Notes: generated from the letters alone by a model not told the origin. DNA of 64,000 nucleotides from Ophioceras dolichostomum (GCA_003049485.1 PYST01000204.1:1-64000), one strand, 5' to 3'. Shown: positions 29,518 through 42,867, numbered from the stretch's first letter. Numbers and translations are program-made.

Positions 29518-32500
29518 ATGAACGGCCGCAATGCGCCGCTTTCGCCAGTCTCTGTAGGCGGCAACGAATGGTCAGGATTTTCCCCTTCCATGGAAAAGGA
29601 GAGCCCGTTCCCGAGCGGTCGCAGCCAGCTAGCATCACCACCAAATTCGGGCGGCTCAGTCGGCAGTATGAACGGCACGATGATGAACGGTCCCATGAGC
29701 GGCGGCAGTATGATGAGCGGCCCCATGAGCGGTCCCATGAGCGGTGGTAGCATGAACGGGAGCATGATGAACGGCCCCATGAGTGGCATGAGCAACGGGT
29801 TCTCACCAGGACCTAGGAGCGCCGGCGGTCCCTCTCCGCCCCCATCGATCGGCCGCTCCAGCGCCGGAACGACCGCCTACGCGAGGAGCGAGAGCGGGAG
29901 GAGTCTGAGGGACGAGGGTGGCGAGATGATTTTGGGCGAGCACTACGTGGTCCTGAAACGCTTCCTGGCGTCGAACTCTCAGAACGGACAGCCCGCTCCA
30001 CCACTGAACAAGGCGCGCGACAAGCTCCAGCGCCTCACTGTCGTCCAGTTCCTTGAGCTCAGTACCGATGTATACGACGAGTTGAACAGGCGATATCCTC
30101 CCTCCAGCTCCGACCCTCCACCAAAGTTCTTGCAACCGAGGGACGACTTCCACCCCAAGCGCAACCAGGCCCGCCAGAAACTCTCGTCACTACCTCCTGC
30201 GCGCTTCCGCGACCTCGCCACCGATGTTTTCTGCGAGCTCGAACGCAGGTTCCCCCGGTTTGTGGCCGGGGATATCCCACGTATGACCAGCCCTGCCTCG
30301 ATCAGGATACCGAGCCGGGCACAGACGCCGAACGGGTTCACCCCGAGGAATCAAAGCCGCGGGAGGAGGCCTTCTGAGGCCAGCTCGGTGCGGAGTGCTG
30401 GAATCGCCAGCGCATATGCCGTTCCTCCCTCACCAGGACTGCCACAGGGCAACAACTTCGAGCGGCCAATGGCGAAACAGTCGCAAAGCAACACAATTGT
30501 TCCTAACAAGAGCACAATGGTGGAAGAGGACGACGATTCACCGGCTAGCCCTACCAGTGGGTCCAGGGATGCTTTCGGCATCACCAACGGCATGGCCAAT
30601 GGAGGCGATCCCGAGGTATGTGCTAGGTATCTGTCCCAGTTATATGAATGCGCTAACTAATGTCGCATAAGCAGGACAAGAAAGTAATAGAAGAGTACGA
30701 GGCCCGTGTGCGAGACCTAGAAGCCAAGGTCGAGGCGCTGGAGGACGATTTAAGAAAAAAGGAGGATGAGTTGGACGACATGCGCGATGGGGAACGGTCA
30801 CGCGCAACTGCGGCAAATCTCGACAAGAAAGAATGGGACGACACCCGCTTGGACATGGAGAATCAGCTCACCGAAGCGCAAAACCTGAACAACGCCCTTA
30901 AGGAGGAGTTGGATCGGATTAAGGACGACCATGCCGACGAGACAGACGACCTCAGGCAGCAGATCGAGAATATGCGGCAGAACGGTGGAGGAGGAGGAGG
31001 AGGCGATGCCGAGCTGCAGAGGGAAAACGACGATCTACGCAGGAACTTGCGGGAGCAGGAGCAAGTGACTGAAGAGGTCCGTCAAGAAGCCGAGAAGTTC
31101 CTCCTCGAGATGAGGGCAATGACGCAGCAAAGCGGCTCAGCCTGGGAGAAGCAGTCGGAGTTGGAGAAAACAATCGATGCTTTGGAACAGGAGAACCGCG
31201 AGTGGAAGAGCCGCTATGCCCGCTCCAAGGCGCAACTACGAAACTTGCGCGCCACGTCGATGGGTTTGACCCTGGAACAGGATGCGGGCAGATACGTGCG
31301 AGAACGCGGGTTCACGGAGGAGAGCGGCATGGTTAAGGACGTGCACGTCACCAAGTTCCAGATGGCTATCAACGAGCTTCTGCAGCAGGCGCGCGTCGCC
31401 GAGCCGGAGAAGGTGATGGACTCGATGAAGGGAGTCGTCGTCAGCGTGCGGCGCATCACCAAGGACGTCGATGAGGCCGGTGCGGACTCGGACGAAGACT
31501 CTCGCCAGCAGCAGCAGAAGCTCAAGAGCCGAGTGTCGTCCACGGCGAACAATCTGATAACTGCAGCCAAGAACTTTGCAGCGTCAGCAGGAATATCGCC
31601 CGTGTCGCTCCTCGACGCCGCCGCCTCCCACCTCGTCGCAGCCATTGTCGAGCTCCTGCGCACGGTCAAGATCAGGCCGACGCCAGCGGGCGAGCTCGAG
31701 GATGACGAAGCCGACATCGCCACGCCCGTCGACTCTGCGGGTTACTTCTCGCAAGGTGGCAGTGCCAACCAGACGCCCGCGACGACTATGTCTCCGCAGG
31801 ACTCGCTGCCGCCGCCTCCTTCGTTCCAGGGCTTCGGCGTTGGGAACCGCGGTAGTGCCGACTCCTCCGCCTATAGCCCTATCAACTCGCCCCGCGAGTC
31901 CATGGATCGCTTCGGCAATGCTCAGCGCCCCAACGGACTCGGAATGGGGAACCCGTACGCCAACGGCGATACCAACGGCTACGGCAGCAACGGCGGCGGG
32001 TACATGGCGAGCACGAATAAGAACCTCCCTCCGGCACCCAACGGCTACGGCGCCAACGGCTACGGCCAGCTGCAGCCCAGGGACAGCCGGAACGAAGAGC
32101 TCAAGGTACGCAGGCGATAAAGAAGAAGCATCGACTTATTTTACCGAGTCACGATAGAAGAAACCGACCCTCGAAAACGAAGCAAGAACATAACCTCGAA
32201 GAAGAGAACCGTCTCGCTAACCAACCTCGGCGTCCCGTCCGCCTCCCCCACCCGCGAACAACAGATCTACCTCGAAGACCAGACAGCCATTCTCATACAG
32301 GAGATCCAGGAGCTCGTCGCCGCCATCCGCGGCGACCAGCCGATCGACAAGCTGCGCAACGAGATCGGGCGCATCGCCGACGTCGTCGACCGCATCGCGG
32401 CCGAGACGTCGCGCAGCAGCGACGGCGACGCCGGGAACCTGCTCGGCCGCCTGCAGGGCTGTCTCGAGCGGCTGCTCGAAGCCGGCGAGCGCGGGCAGGA

Positions 32501-32666
32501 CCTCGCCGACCAGGGCAAGGCGCCGCCCAACAGGGAGTGGCGCATGTGGACGCAGACCCTGCCGCCGATCGCGTTCGAGATCGCGAGGGAGAGCAAGGAG
32601 CTTGTGCAGCAGGTCGGGCTGCTGGGTAATAGCGGGGGCAGGGGCGGCGATGACGATTTCTCATGA
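29518..32666 (+). CDS. spa2: Polarisome scaffold protein Spa2
   Basis: Three exons, 29518-30615, 30675-32105 and 32265-32666, encode 976 aa. Spa2 organises the polarisome at hyphal tips and links formin and MAP-kinase signalling. Two Spa2-homology repeats lie at about residues 143-192 (VVLKRFLASN, DKLQRLTVVQFLELSTDVYD) and 211-246 (RNQARQKLSSLPPARFRDLA). A long coiled coil follows at about 367-567, starting DKKVIEEYEARVRDLEAKVE, then a conserved block (VTKFQMAINELLQQAR) and a C-terminal helical domain beginning IYLEDQTAILIQEIQELV. Residues 48-94 form Met-Gly-Ser-Asn-Pro repeats such as NGPMSGGSMMSGPMSGPMSG. Intron 1 (30616-30674) and intron 2 (32106-32264) are GT-AG, phase 0. The end of intron 2 is ambiguous because the preceding DNA is also open in the same frame (see findings). 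Confidence 0.92.
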
Positions 32667-34052
32667 GCTGGTGATGTGATGACGGATTGCGGGTGACGGG
32701 GGAAAATGGAGGGAAAGAAAACCCATCATCATTGTTCGTTCACTCTGCCTTCCTTCTCTTCTTCTTCTATCTTGTACCTTTAAAGTCTCTTTTTCTCTTG
32801 CTCTCAACCCGTATGAAAGTTGTAGCCTCTGGCCGGGACTCGTCTTGTCCTCTTATTACTTAGTTTTTCCCTTGTGTGTGTGGCCCTTTTGCCTAGCCCA
32901 TCATTCATGGCTGAGCTTTCGGGTCTGATACCCCCCTTCACATATCATGGTGGCTGTTTTTCTTATCTTCTTTGCCTCAAGAGCAAAAAACGAAAGCAAC
33001 TGTTCTTTCACTCGATTGACGACTCTGTTTTTCTCCACAACATGCATGCCACTGAGGCTTTCTTGTCTTTTTTCTCTCTCTCTCTTTCGTTTATCCAATC
33101 CACTTCCAACTTACAGCATGGCGGTGGTGGTTGTTCATGGCGTCTGTTGTGTGGTTTTTCGGGGTGCTGTTATTGCTTTCTGTCTTTCTTTTTTTTCCCA
33201 TTCGCTCTATAGACATGACACACAACACACTCGGCATGCGTCTCTATCGCTCGCTCGAGGATGAATGCAAAAAAGGACCTGCATCTTGTGAGATGACACA
33301 GTCTTCGAAGATCACCCTCCCTTTCCGGGCCTGGGGGTACCTATTGCCACTTGATGTTTGACGTCCCGAGCGAACCAATATAACTAAATGTGAGGCTCAA
33401 AAAAACCCTACCCCGCGCCATCATCTTACACACAGTACTTGTTCAAGAATCCGGGGTAAACAGCCTAAAAACGCGACTGCAGGGGGTTGATCTGGGATCG
33501 GGGAAAGAGGGCGGGAGAAGAAGGGGAAAAGAAGCAACTAGCGTCCTGAACTCAGCTGGAGACAGGGATGTACAATATCCAAGAAGGTCCGTTCCCCAGT
33601 TGCCAAGAGATCATCATCGGGGAGTTTTTTAGTCTGGCCTTTTCTTTTTCAGCCGCAATGTCTCAGGTAGCGCGGCTGACGGCAAGGATGCGTAGATCAT
33701 CATAAGATGCCTATCGAGATATAGAGATATTGTGATATGTGTGAGATGGGGCCGTATGATGGATGGCGGGCTCTGATCATTGCCTGACGGCCTCGCGTTG
33801 GACTGCTTCTACACAATAAGTTGGGCGCAGATGTGATGTGCTCTCTCCTACATAGCACAGAATCTGCATATTTCCTAGGAAGAGCACAGGTGCAAAACTC
33901 TAAAAGCAAGAATTCGAAGGGAAAAAAAAAACTTAAAAAAAATAATAATTTGATATTTCCATGATTTCCTCATAAATCAAAACATAATCCAAAATAAAAC
34001 CCATATCCGTCCTACAAGAGTAAGAAGGACTCTTGTTTTCTTGGTCTTGATA
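32667..34052. other. Convergent 3' intergenic stretch
   Basis: This lies between the SPA2 stop and the stop of the M28 peptidase gene. T-rich and CT-rich DNA (32740-33200) followed by A-rich DNA near 33920-34000 fits two 3' UTRs. No gene was seen. Confidence 0.6.
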
Positions 34053-37006
34053 TCATATCTTCTTCAGCTTCAACTCTGCGGCGGCGTCTTGGATGCACTT
34101 CTCGATGATGTCGACCCATCTCACGGCGTTGTCGAAGTCGCGAGAGTCAATGCTCTCTTGCAGGCCGGGGAAGACAGCTTTAGAGGTAGGGGGGAAGGCT
34201 TGGTCAGTCGCAATCGGTTCTTGTCAAGGAAAGGAAACATGACGCATAAACTTTTTATACTACTAGGCAGTTGGTTGGCTACTCACCTCCGGCATAACCC
34301 GTCCACAACCCAGGGGCGAACACGACGGACTAAGGCGGGACAACAACAACCATGGTTAGCATGTCGGAAGACCAGAAAAAGAAAAGAGGAGACAAGGAGG
34401 TAACACAGATCAAAAGAAAGTCAGTGAGAGAAAAACATACCTTGAACCAACTCCTCCCGTCCAGCCCCCCAGAATACAGGAACCGCCTCTCCACGAACTT
34501 GAGCTTCGTGTTGAGCGCGCGGATCTGCAGCGCCAGCCTGAGCCTCGCGGGCCACTTCCACCACGGCAGGTCCTCGGCCACCCTACGGTTCAGCTCGGCG
34601 GCGCGCGCGTCGACCTCGACCGCGTTCTGCGCCAGCTCCCAGACGGCGGAGTGCAGGCGGGCTAGCTCCCTCTTGAAGCGGGCCGCCGCGCCCCGAGTCA
34701 GGCGCGAGGGGCGGTGGTGGTTGCCGCGGGCGAGGGCGACGACGCCGGCTTCTTGGTTGTCGCTTTGGTTTTCGTTTCCTGTTTCTTCTTCTTCTTCCAA
34801 GATGCGAACGGCAACGGCATCGGCACCGGCATCGGCACCGGCATCGGCACCACCGGCGCCGGACATGAACATGACGGCGTCGAGCTTCTCCTCCACGCGG
34901 CTTACGTACTCGGCCAGCGCGTCGGCGTAGTCGTGCGCGGAGAAGGAGATGACGGGCGTGTCGACCAGCTTGGCGGTCAGGAGGCCCAGGATCTGGGACA
35001 TGGTGCGGTGGTAGCGGAAGCCCGGGTCGCCGTAGGTGGCCATCCAGCGGAAGCTGTCGTAGTTGCTGTGGTAGTGGTAGACGGCGCCGTCAGGGGCCGG
35101 GGAGAAGCCCATGTCCAGCGAGGGGATGCCCGCGAAGTCCTGGAACGCCGTGAAGTCGCTGCCGCTGCCGATGGTGTTGATCCGGCCGGACCAGGTGTCG
35201 CGCACGGTCTGGCCCTTGACGGTCTGGTTGGGGGACTGGACCTGGGAGGTGATGTCGTAGAGGAGGTTGTGCAGGAGCGGGGCGGCGGAGGCCCGGAAGT
35301 TCGGGCCGGAGGTGCCGACGTCGACGTTGATGTAGGCGACGGTGGCGGTTGTGAGCCAGGGGAGGTACTCCTTTCAGAGGGGTTGAGAACAATCAATGTC
35401 AGCTTAGAGAGTGGGGTGGCTGAGAGCGGAGACAATCTCGTGGGAGAAAGATAGAGAGTAGGCAGAAATACAATAGGGGCAACACTAACCTCCACCCACT
35501 CAGTGCTACCAAGTAGGGCGTACTCCTCGCCATCCCACGAGGCGAACACAATGGTGCGGAGTGGCTTCCAGCCAGCTTTGACGGCCTTGCCGTAGCTCCG
35601 GACCACCTCGTTTATAACCGCTGATCCGCTGTTCGGGTCACTAGCACCACCAATAATCTGTTTCCGCATTTGTTAGATATCATGGGCATAAGAAGAAAAG
35701 TAAAGGCAAGTAGGATGACGAGGTGGATGTCTGCTAATCGTCTACTTACCCAAGCATCACGGTGGTTGCCAACCACCACGACCTCGTCCGGAAGCGAGCC
35801 GTTGATGATGCCGATGACGTTCCACACCGGCGTCGTGATGTAGTCCTGCTCGTTGTACAGGTTCAGCACGACACCGGCGGGCGAGGGCCCAACATTGTAG
35901 TCGACGCCCTTGTACGCCAGCCCCTCGTTGCGGGTCCACCACTTGTTGAAGTCCTTGGACCTTGGGCCGTGGCCGTTGAGCGCCCGCAGGATGGGTAGCG
36001 CATCGGCGTACGAGATGGGCAGCGAGGGGATGCTCGGCGTGGCGTGATGGGGGTCTACGCGGGGGGCACCAGGCTTAGAAGGGTACCCGGGTGTGGTCGG
36101 GTCGCCGGGCGCGATGCTGAGGAACTGGACCGACCCGCGCTGCACGCTGCTGGGTTGCCGGGCCGGGCCGTCCGGGTACTGTTTCTCGCCGTTCCTGTCC
36201 GTCGCGGCGCCGTCGTCGCCCGGGTCCGAGTACAGCACCACGCCGACCATGCCCAGCTCCTGGGCGCGCATCACCTTCAGCCCGCGGAAGATGCCGCCGT
36301 AGCGCGCGACGGCGATGTTGCCCTCGAGCGTGATGTTCGCGTCGACCAGGTCCTCGAAGTCCTGGTACGTGCCGTAGTTGACGTACACGAACCGCGCGGT
36401 CACGTTGCCGCTGGCCGAGTAGCCGTGGAAGGTCGGGATGCTGCTGTCGAAGCCGGTGGTGGGGTCCTCGGGCAGCACATCCTCCTTCAGGGATGCCTCG
36501 AAGGCGACCTTCCATGAGCCAGCCTCGCCTGACGAGGACGACTTCTTCTTGCCGACCTTCTCCAGCAGCGCAAGCCTGTGGCCCGCCGGCCGGTTCAGGT
36601 AGACGTCGTAGGACACGATGCTGGAGGCGACGCCCCACTCCCCCCACCTGTCGCGCGTCCACTCGGCCTGGGACAGGTTCTGGCCGGCGAGGTGAGGGCC
36701 CGAGGTGTAGTAGCGGCTCCACTCCTCGGCGCGCTCGCTGCTAGGCGTGTCGAGCAGGATCTGCCGCAGCTGCTCGTAGCTCACCTTCCGGTCCTTGCAG
36801 CCGGGCCAGGAGAAGCACCGGTCGCCGTCGCAGTAGTGGCGGGTGTCGTCCAGTACGGCGAGGAAGAGGAAGCTCGCGAAGAACCAGATGAGCGTCGACG
36901 AGAGCGCGATGGCGCAGAAGCGCCGCGCGACGTTGTGCGGGTACCGCCGTCTGGGCGGCGGGCCGACCCGGACGGTGGTAAGCAGCGGAGTGTGCTCACC
37001 GGGCAT
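34053..37006 (-). CDS. M28 glutamate-carboxypeptidase-II-like membrane metallopeptidase
   Basis: Five exons, 37006-35750, 35657-35490, 35370-34441, 34329-34287 and 34177-34053, encode 840 aa. It is a type II membrane protein of the GCPII/transferrin-receptor family (yeast relatives Tre1, Tre2 and Vps70). A cytosolic tail (MPGEHTPLLTT) is followed by a membrane anchor at about 31-52 (CAIALSSTLIWFFASFLFLA). Protease-associated, peptidase and dimerisation domains follow. Zinc ligands and catalytic residues are all present: His415 and Asp417 in NHRDAW, Asp426 in GASDPNSG, Glu463-Glu464 in GEEYALLGSTEW, Asp492 in NVDVGTSG and the His of YHYHSNYDSF. This suggests an active enzyme rather than a receptor-like relative. 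The dimerisation domain ends FAPGLWTGYAG then VFPGLQESID. A lineage-type insert near residue 600 has GADA repeats and an acidic run. The substrate is unknown; a vacuolar or endosomal location is plausible. Confidence 0.92.
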
Positions 37007-39946
37007 GTTTAGGTTTGAATCAGGAGACGGGAGTTGGGGTTAGAGTGAGTACCTAGTGTGGGTTGGGTTTGGTTGTCCGACCTCCTCACTGGCTACCAGG
37101 TGTTTTATCTCATCGGTTCCCCGGCCTGGTGCTAGACTAGAAGCGCCTAGTCGTGCAGCAGCAGCTCTCGCTGTAGCTGGTGCTGTTTCTGTAACTGTGT
37201 TTGCTATCAACCCTCTCGACTGGCGAGTCTGTCGAGGTGAGACGATGCTCCGAGTCGCCGGTTCCTGAGATCCCCGATTACCCGATTACGCGGCCAGCAC
37301 AATGTATCGGCCGAGTTCGCTCGCCCCTCATTACTTCCCGTCTCGTCAAGCAGAAGCTGTCGTCTAGGACTTCATCAAAGCCACGCGATTCAACCCCTCA
37401 TCCTTCCTCTTACACTTTTTATCAAAGCTTTTTTTAATTGAGTTCATAAGGCTTCCGACTCGGGTGTAACGACCGTTTGTAGGCGTTGCGCGAGGAATTT
37501 AGTTGCTGGATGATGCACACGGCTACCGATGAGGCTCTTCTCCTCCCGCCACGGCGCCAATCCTGCTGGAGGGGCACGCCATCGATAGTGCCGGAGCCGG
37601 AGCAAGGCTATCCCGGCCAGTTCAACACTCAGTGCGCCGATGATGACAGCGCCCCCTAGTCATTAGATCATCCTCAACCTGACCCTCCAGTCCTCAATTT
37701 TTTTTTTCATCTCAAGGTTCGCAAGGCCCCGCCAAAAAAAGGCCAGAGATGGCCCACTCAGTGGCGACCGTTGTTTTCGGTTTCCGCTTCGAAAGCCGTC
37801 CTGGGCACCTCGGAAAGCCGAGCGCCGTTGAAGTACTATGCAATTTTGATTTGTTTTTCTCTTTTTGTTTCTGTTGCCTCGGTTTTCAGCCCTGCTGACC
37901 ACACCTGCCCTTGAAGTATCTCAGATCACTCGCCGAATAGAACAAAGGCCTACCAGACTGAAGTTTCAGCTGGTCTTTGTGGCGGACTTTTGGCGGCGCT
38001 TGTCAGTTCCTTCGCCTGTGGGACAGGACGACGCCTGGAAGGGCCATCCCTGTCAGCCGGCCTCCCCGCCCACCATCATGACGTCGATGTTTGGCTGCGA
38101 CGTGACGCGGATCGAGGTTTTTTCTTTTTTTTCTTCTTCGCCTCTGTCTTGTCTTTCGGCCAATAACTTGAGATTTTGTCGCTGATTTCACGGAGAGAAG
38201 AGCCAGACACAGTCACAGAGATGTGTGGGGCCGGGAGCACTCATTGGGCAGCCGACGGAGACTAAGAAATGACGGGTTCGAACAACTGCAGATTCCCCCG
38301 CCGGCGGCTGCATGCATTCTGCGCAAGACTGTGCAGGAGGCACTCGACCCTGGTGGTCTCCGACCCCGCTCGATCTTGCTTGGTCACCTCACATCCGCCA
38401 GCCACCCCGCACGCACAGGGACATGAGGAGCAGCTGAAAGGAGTCTCTCACCGGTTTTTTTCTTTTTCCTTTTTTTTTCCTCCTGCCCTCCCTCCTCCCT
38501 GCCCTCCTATTGTAGTGCGATCCTCGTGCGCCCATTTGGAATCAGTGGCCTAGTACGATGGATCATTCGAACCTCCAGCGAGGTCGGCAGCACAGGCCTC
38601 AGGCAGTCAACCGGCCTGTCTTCGGCCACGGTACCCAAAGGTCATGACTCCAGGCTCGGAAAAGCGGCCGATCTCTCTGCTCTGTGACCGGGACTGCGCT
38701 CCCACCCACCTCCATCCATACATTCGTCCATGCTGAGATGCGGACTACTACGTGTGACAAGCCGGCGGCAGGCAGGCAGAGACGCATCAGGCAGTTGGAC
38801 CTTTACTTCACTTTATCTTGCACAACTGCTGATACGCAAAGAGCCTTCAATGGTGGTGTGTCTTGGGTGGGGGAGCCACACGCGAACGCAACGCAACGCA
38901 ACCCACCCATCATCCTCATGGTGTTCTAGCGATGATGGCCTGGTCTGGTGTCCAGCTGAGGATTTCAAACCACGACTCCATATCAAGAACCGCCACTAGT
39001 TATGGCGAGGTTAGGTATGTGGTGCGTCTGTCGTGCAGCAAGCCGGGCGCTTCTAGTCTATCCTTGCCTGCCTGCACTGCTTGTCCGATCCGGCCTCGGT
39101 GCAGCAGCAGAGCTAGGTAGGTACTGTGGATACGCCGGCGGCCGGCTAGACCTCCTTGGGGTTCCATGTTCCAGAGGTCGCCCCCTCAGATGACCCAACC
39201 ACAATTTTCCCCCTTCCCAGCAACAGCAAGACAGAGGGAGCTTGAGGCCCGCGACCAGTCACATAGCATACGGACGGGGAAGGTGTAGGCGACGAGAAAA
39301 TCGACCGCCGTTTTCCGGCCAGCCCGGTCCTGTTCAGGGCAGTGCGGGACCCCCAATATGTCCACATCCTTGTTCAAGTGTGTGTGCTTCGGCCCGCTTC
39401 TCTAACCTGGAGGAAAAGACCTTTCTCGGCTCTCCCTCTTTTTCTCAGTCCGATAATATTATTACCTAACTGAGGTACCTACTTAACATACTGCTGAGAA
39501 CCTCGCGATGGCTGGCAGCCGTTACTAGTCTTTTTCACTTTTTGTTTCCTGGCTTTGTTTTGTTTTGTTTTCTGCTTGCCTTTCTTAAATTCACATCTTC
39601 TCTCACGCGCCAACAAGCCAGACCCTCGTGGAAGTGCAGTCCGAGTCCGGCCTGCCACCCTTTCTGTCTTCCTCTTCCTTCTCGTCCTCGTTCATCTGAG
39701 GTTTCCGAGTCACACGCGAACGACCAACAGAGATCGCCACGCTCTCTTGCCGATCCGGTACCGGCTCCGAGTGACACGCTTGTGAAATTTCGTGCCCCTT
39801 TCGTGCGCCGAGAGTGTACGCCGTCAGTGGCCATAACACACACTCTCTGCCCGATCCCTCCTCATCCTCCTTCCACTTTCGACGGCCTCTCCCTCGCTTG
39901 ACATACGCCCGCCCGCGCTCTCTCATCCCGGAAATCATTCTTGAAG
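37007..39946. promoter_or_regulatory. Divergent intergenic region, M28 peptidase (-) and MFS transporter (+)
   Basis: Both genes start away from this 2.9-kb stretch, so it should contain two promoters. Pyrimidine-rich runs (38120-38150, 38455-38515, 39530-39680), a short CGCAA repeat near 38885-38905 and CCTA/TAGG motifs (39113-39125, 39463-39485) are visible. No convincing gene was found on either strand. Confidence 0.5.
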
Positions 39947-42867
39947 ATGGGAGACTCCAAAGCACAAGGGCGAGGAATGCCCGTGAAGCAGCTAGCCATC
40001 TTGGGTAAGACTCCGTCTGGGCCCCTTCCAGTTTCATTCCGGTTTTTGTCTCTCGTATACGTTATTCTCTGTCTGGTTTGTCTTGTTTCTCGGAGGCGAC
40101 GAACTACGGTAGTTCCGTGTCACCCCGTCTGCTCGGAAACAAGAGCCAGCCTGCAGTCTGGCTCTTCCCTGCTTCCCTCTACTTCTCGTTGCGTTTTCGA
40201 ACTCTTTCCCCCGAGACGGCACACAGGATACCACTTTCAGCATGCTGAGGGCAGGTCTTATAGTCGACACGATCACGAGGTTGCCGACAGTGCCAGTAAG
40301 CGAGCCGTGAGGATGGGCTGCTTGTTGGATTTGGTGAAATGCCTGTTGTGAGAGGGGCTGGGTATATATATATATATATGATTTGCTATGCCCAATATTC
40401 CCAAGGTACCAACGACACCCACCAGCGTGACCTAGGTTTCGCTGACATAGCTCTCTGCTTTTTGATACAGCTGTGGCAAGGTTCTCCGAGCCCCTGGCCC
40501 TGACATCGGTCTTCCCATACCTACCGGAGATGATCCTCAGCTTCGGCGTCGAGAAGACCCAAGTTGCGAGATGGGCCGGGCTCACCGGAGCCATTTTCAG
40601 CTTTGCCCAGAGCCTAACGGCAGTTCCCTGGGGTCTGGCATCGGACCGCGTTGGAAGGAAACCGACAATAGTGATGGGCTTGCGTAAGTTGCGGCCTCAA
40701 TGCCTTCCCTCCTCCTCGCTCAGCCTTACGTGGTGGCTAACCGTTCATCTTCAGTGAGCACGATGATCTGCTTCATTGTCTGGGGAATGTCGACCAGCTT
40801 ACCCATGGCTATTGCTGTTCGCTTTCTATCTGGTGCCGGAAACGGAAACGGTATGCATGAAGCCGGGAATACTCCCTTCTTCGCATCAAGCCGTTCGCTG
40901 GCAAAACACTAACACTTCTGCTTGCCTCAGTTGGTATAATCAGGACAATGGTGGCTGAGATGGTCACCGAAAAAGAGCACCAACCAAGAGCATTTTCATT
41001 GATGGTAAGTACTCGTGTTAGTGCCTACTTCGGTCTTCGATCTATTCCCGACTTTGAATTGACCCGGCGCCCTGCCCTACGTAGCCTATCGTATGGTCCG
41101 TTGGCAGTATCTTCGGCCCCGCCTTCGGAGGCTTCTTCGCCCGCCCAGCCGAGCAGTTTCCGAACGTCTTCGGCGACAGCGAATTCTTCAAGAAGTATCC
41201 GTTTGCCTTGCCCAACTTCATTCTGTGCTTTTTCTTCACGATATCTGTCACTACCGCGTATCTGTTTCTGAAGGTGTGTTTGACTCCATCATGATAATCG
41301 TCAAACCCCTGCCGCGGCAAGCCCCCTTGTCCTCGGCGAGGACCAACAAGGGAACGGACTAACTCACCGCGTGTGATGGGACATCAGGAAACCCTGGAAA
41401 GCAAACGGCATACCCAGGACTGGGGCCTAAAGCTGGGCGAGAAGCTCACGCGCCCGTTCCGCGGCTCGAGGAGGCATCATCATCATCATCATCATCATCG
41501 CCATCACCGGCCGTCATTCGTCGACGGCGAGGCCACGGCTCCCCTCCTCCCCCGCAGCCCACGGGAACCCCCCGAGGCTGGCGATGTGGCGCCACCTCGC
41601 AAATATAAGATGTGGGATATATTCACCTACCCGACGACGGTCCAGCTGATCTGCTACGCCTTCCTGTCCGCGCACGCCGTGTCCTTTGACCAGCTGCTGC
41701 CCGTCTTCCTCAACTACCCGCGCCAGCTGCCGACTCCGGAGAACACCCACCTGCCGTTCAAGTTCGCGTCGGGCTTCGGGCTACGGTCTGATAAGATTGG
41801 GACGATCTTTACGCTGAATGGTTTCGTTTGCGGCGTACGTTGTTGCCCTGCCGCTCGCTATTCTACTCTTTACTGCCCTTTTTTTCAGCTCCCTACTCCC
41901 ATAGTCCGCTCCCTAGTCATTATTATGGAATCGTCTCACTCACACAGCTCCTAACACTTCGCTGGTTCAGTTCATCCAATTCATGGTTTTCCCGCCGCTC
42001 TGCAACCGCTTTGGCGTCCTAAACTGCTACAAATTCGCGGGTACGTCTCTTTTTACCCATCCACATAAACTCATCCTGGTGCTATTTAAATTCCTCGACT
42101 AATCGAAGAACAACCCCCATCCCTCTCCACTCAGCTTGTGTCTTCCCCGTCGTCTACTTCCTGACCCCCTACGCCGGAATCGTCCCCAGCGACAGCGGCC
42201 GCTACGCGGTCCTGTTCCTGCTGTTGGTGATCAAGGGCTTCGCCACCATCACGGCCTTCCCCTGCATGATCATCCTGATCACCAACTCGGCCGTGTCGCC
42301 GACCGTGCTCGGCACGCTGAACGGGCTCGCCACCACCATCAGCGGCGTCGGGCGTGCGACGGGGCCGGCCCTCACCGGCACGGCCTTCACCTTCGGCGTC
42401 GAGCGCGGCTACACCCTCGCCGGCTGGGCGTTCCTCGCCGGCATCGCGGCGCTCGGCGCCGTTTCTGCCTGGTTCGGTACGTTTTATGGCGTGGCCCTGT
42501 CTCGACCACTCGCTTACTCACTCACTCGCCTCTCCAATTAATCTCAGATATATACCTATGCTTGCTATACCTATAACCTACAATGCTAAACCTGGGCATG
42601 CTATCGTGCACTGTACTGACTAATGCTGACTTAAACCCCGACACAGTCACCGAAGGTCCCGGGCTCAAGCCCGCCGAGGAATCCGATTCAGACGACGACG
42701 ATTCGGACGACGACGATTTGGACGACGGCGATTTGGAACCGGACGCCGTAGTCGAAGGTGTCGAAGCGACCGTCGGGGCCGGGGAGCGGGCTGCTGACGC
42801 CTTTCCACCCACGATCATCACGAAGGGCTCCTCCTCCGCGGGGACTAAGTCGTACGGCACGATATAA
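39947..42867 (+). CDS. Major facilitator superfamily transporter with histidine-rich central loop
   Basis: Nine exons: 39947-40004, 40471-40683, 40755-40850, 40931-41004, 41085-41273, 41388-41834, 41971-42040, 42135-42476 and 42647-42867, giving 569 aa. All joins are GT-AG and keep the frame. The sequence shows twelve likely membrane helices in two halves. The MFS signature between helices 2 and 3 is WGLASDRVGRKP, and helix 5 has GSIFGPAFGGFFARP. It resembles the DHA1/zinc-induced-facilitator-like fungal group (yeast YCR023C type). The loop between helices 6 and 7 is long and carries eight consecutive histidines, one arginine and two more histidines at residues 240-250, a metal-binding-like tract. 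The C-terminal tail is strongly acidic (ESDSDDDDSDDDDLDDGD) and probably cytosolic. The substrate cannot be inferred with confidence; metal ions, chelators or drugs are all possible. Confidence 0.88.
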
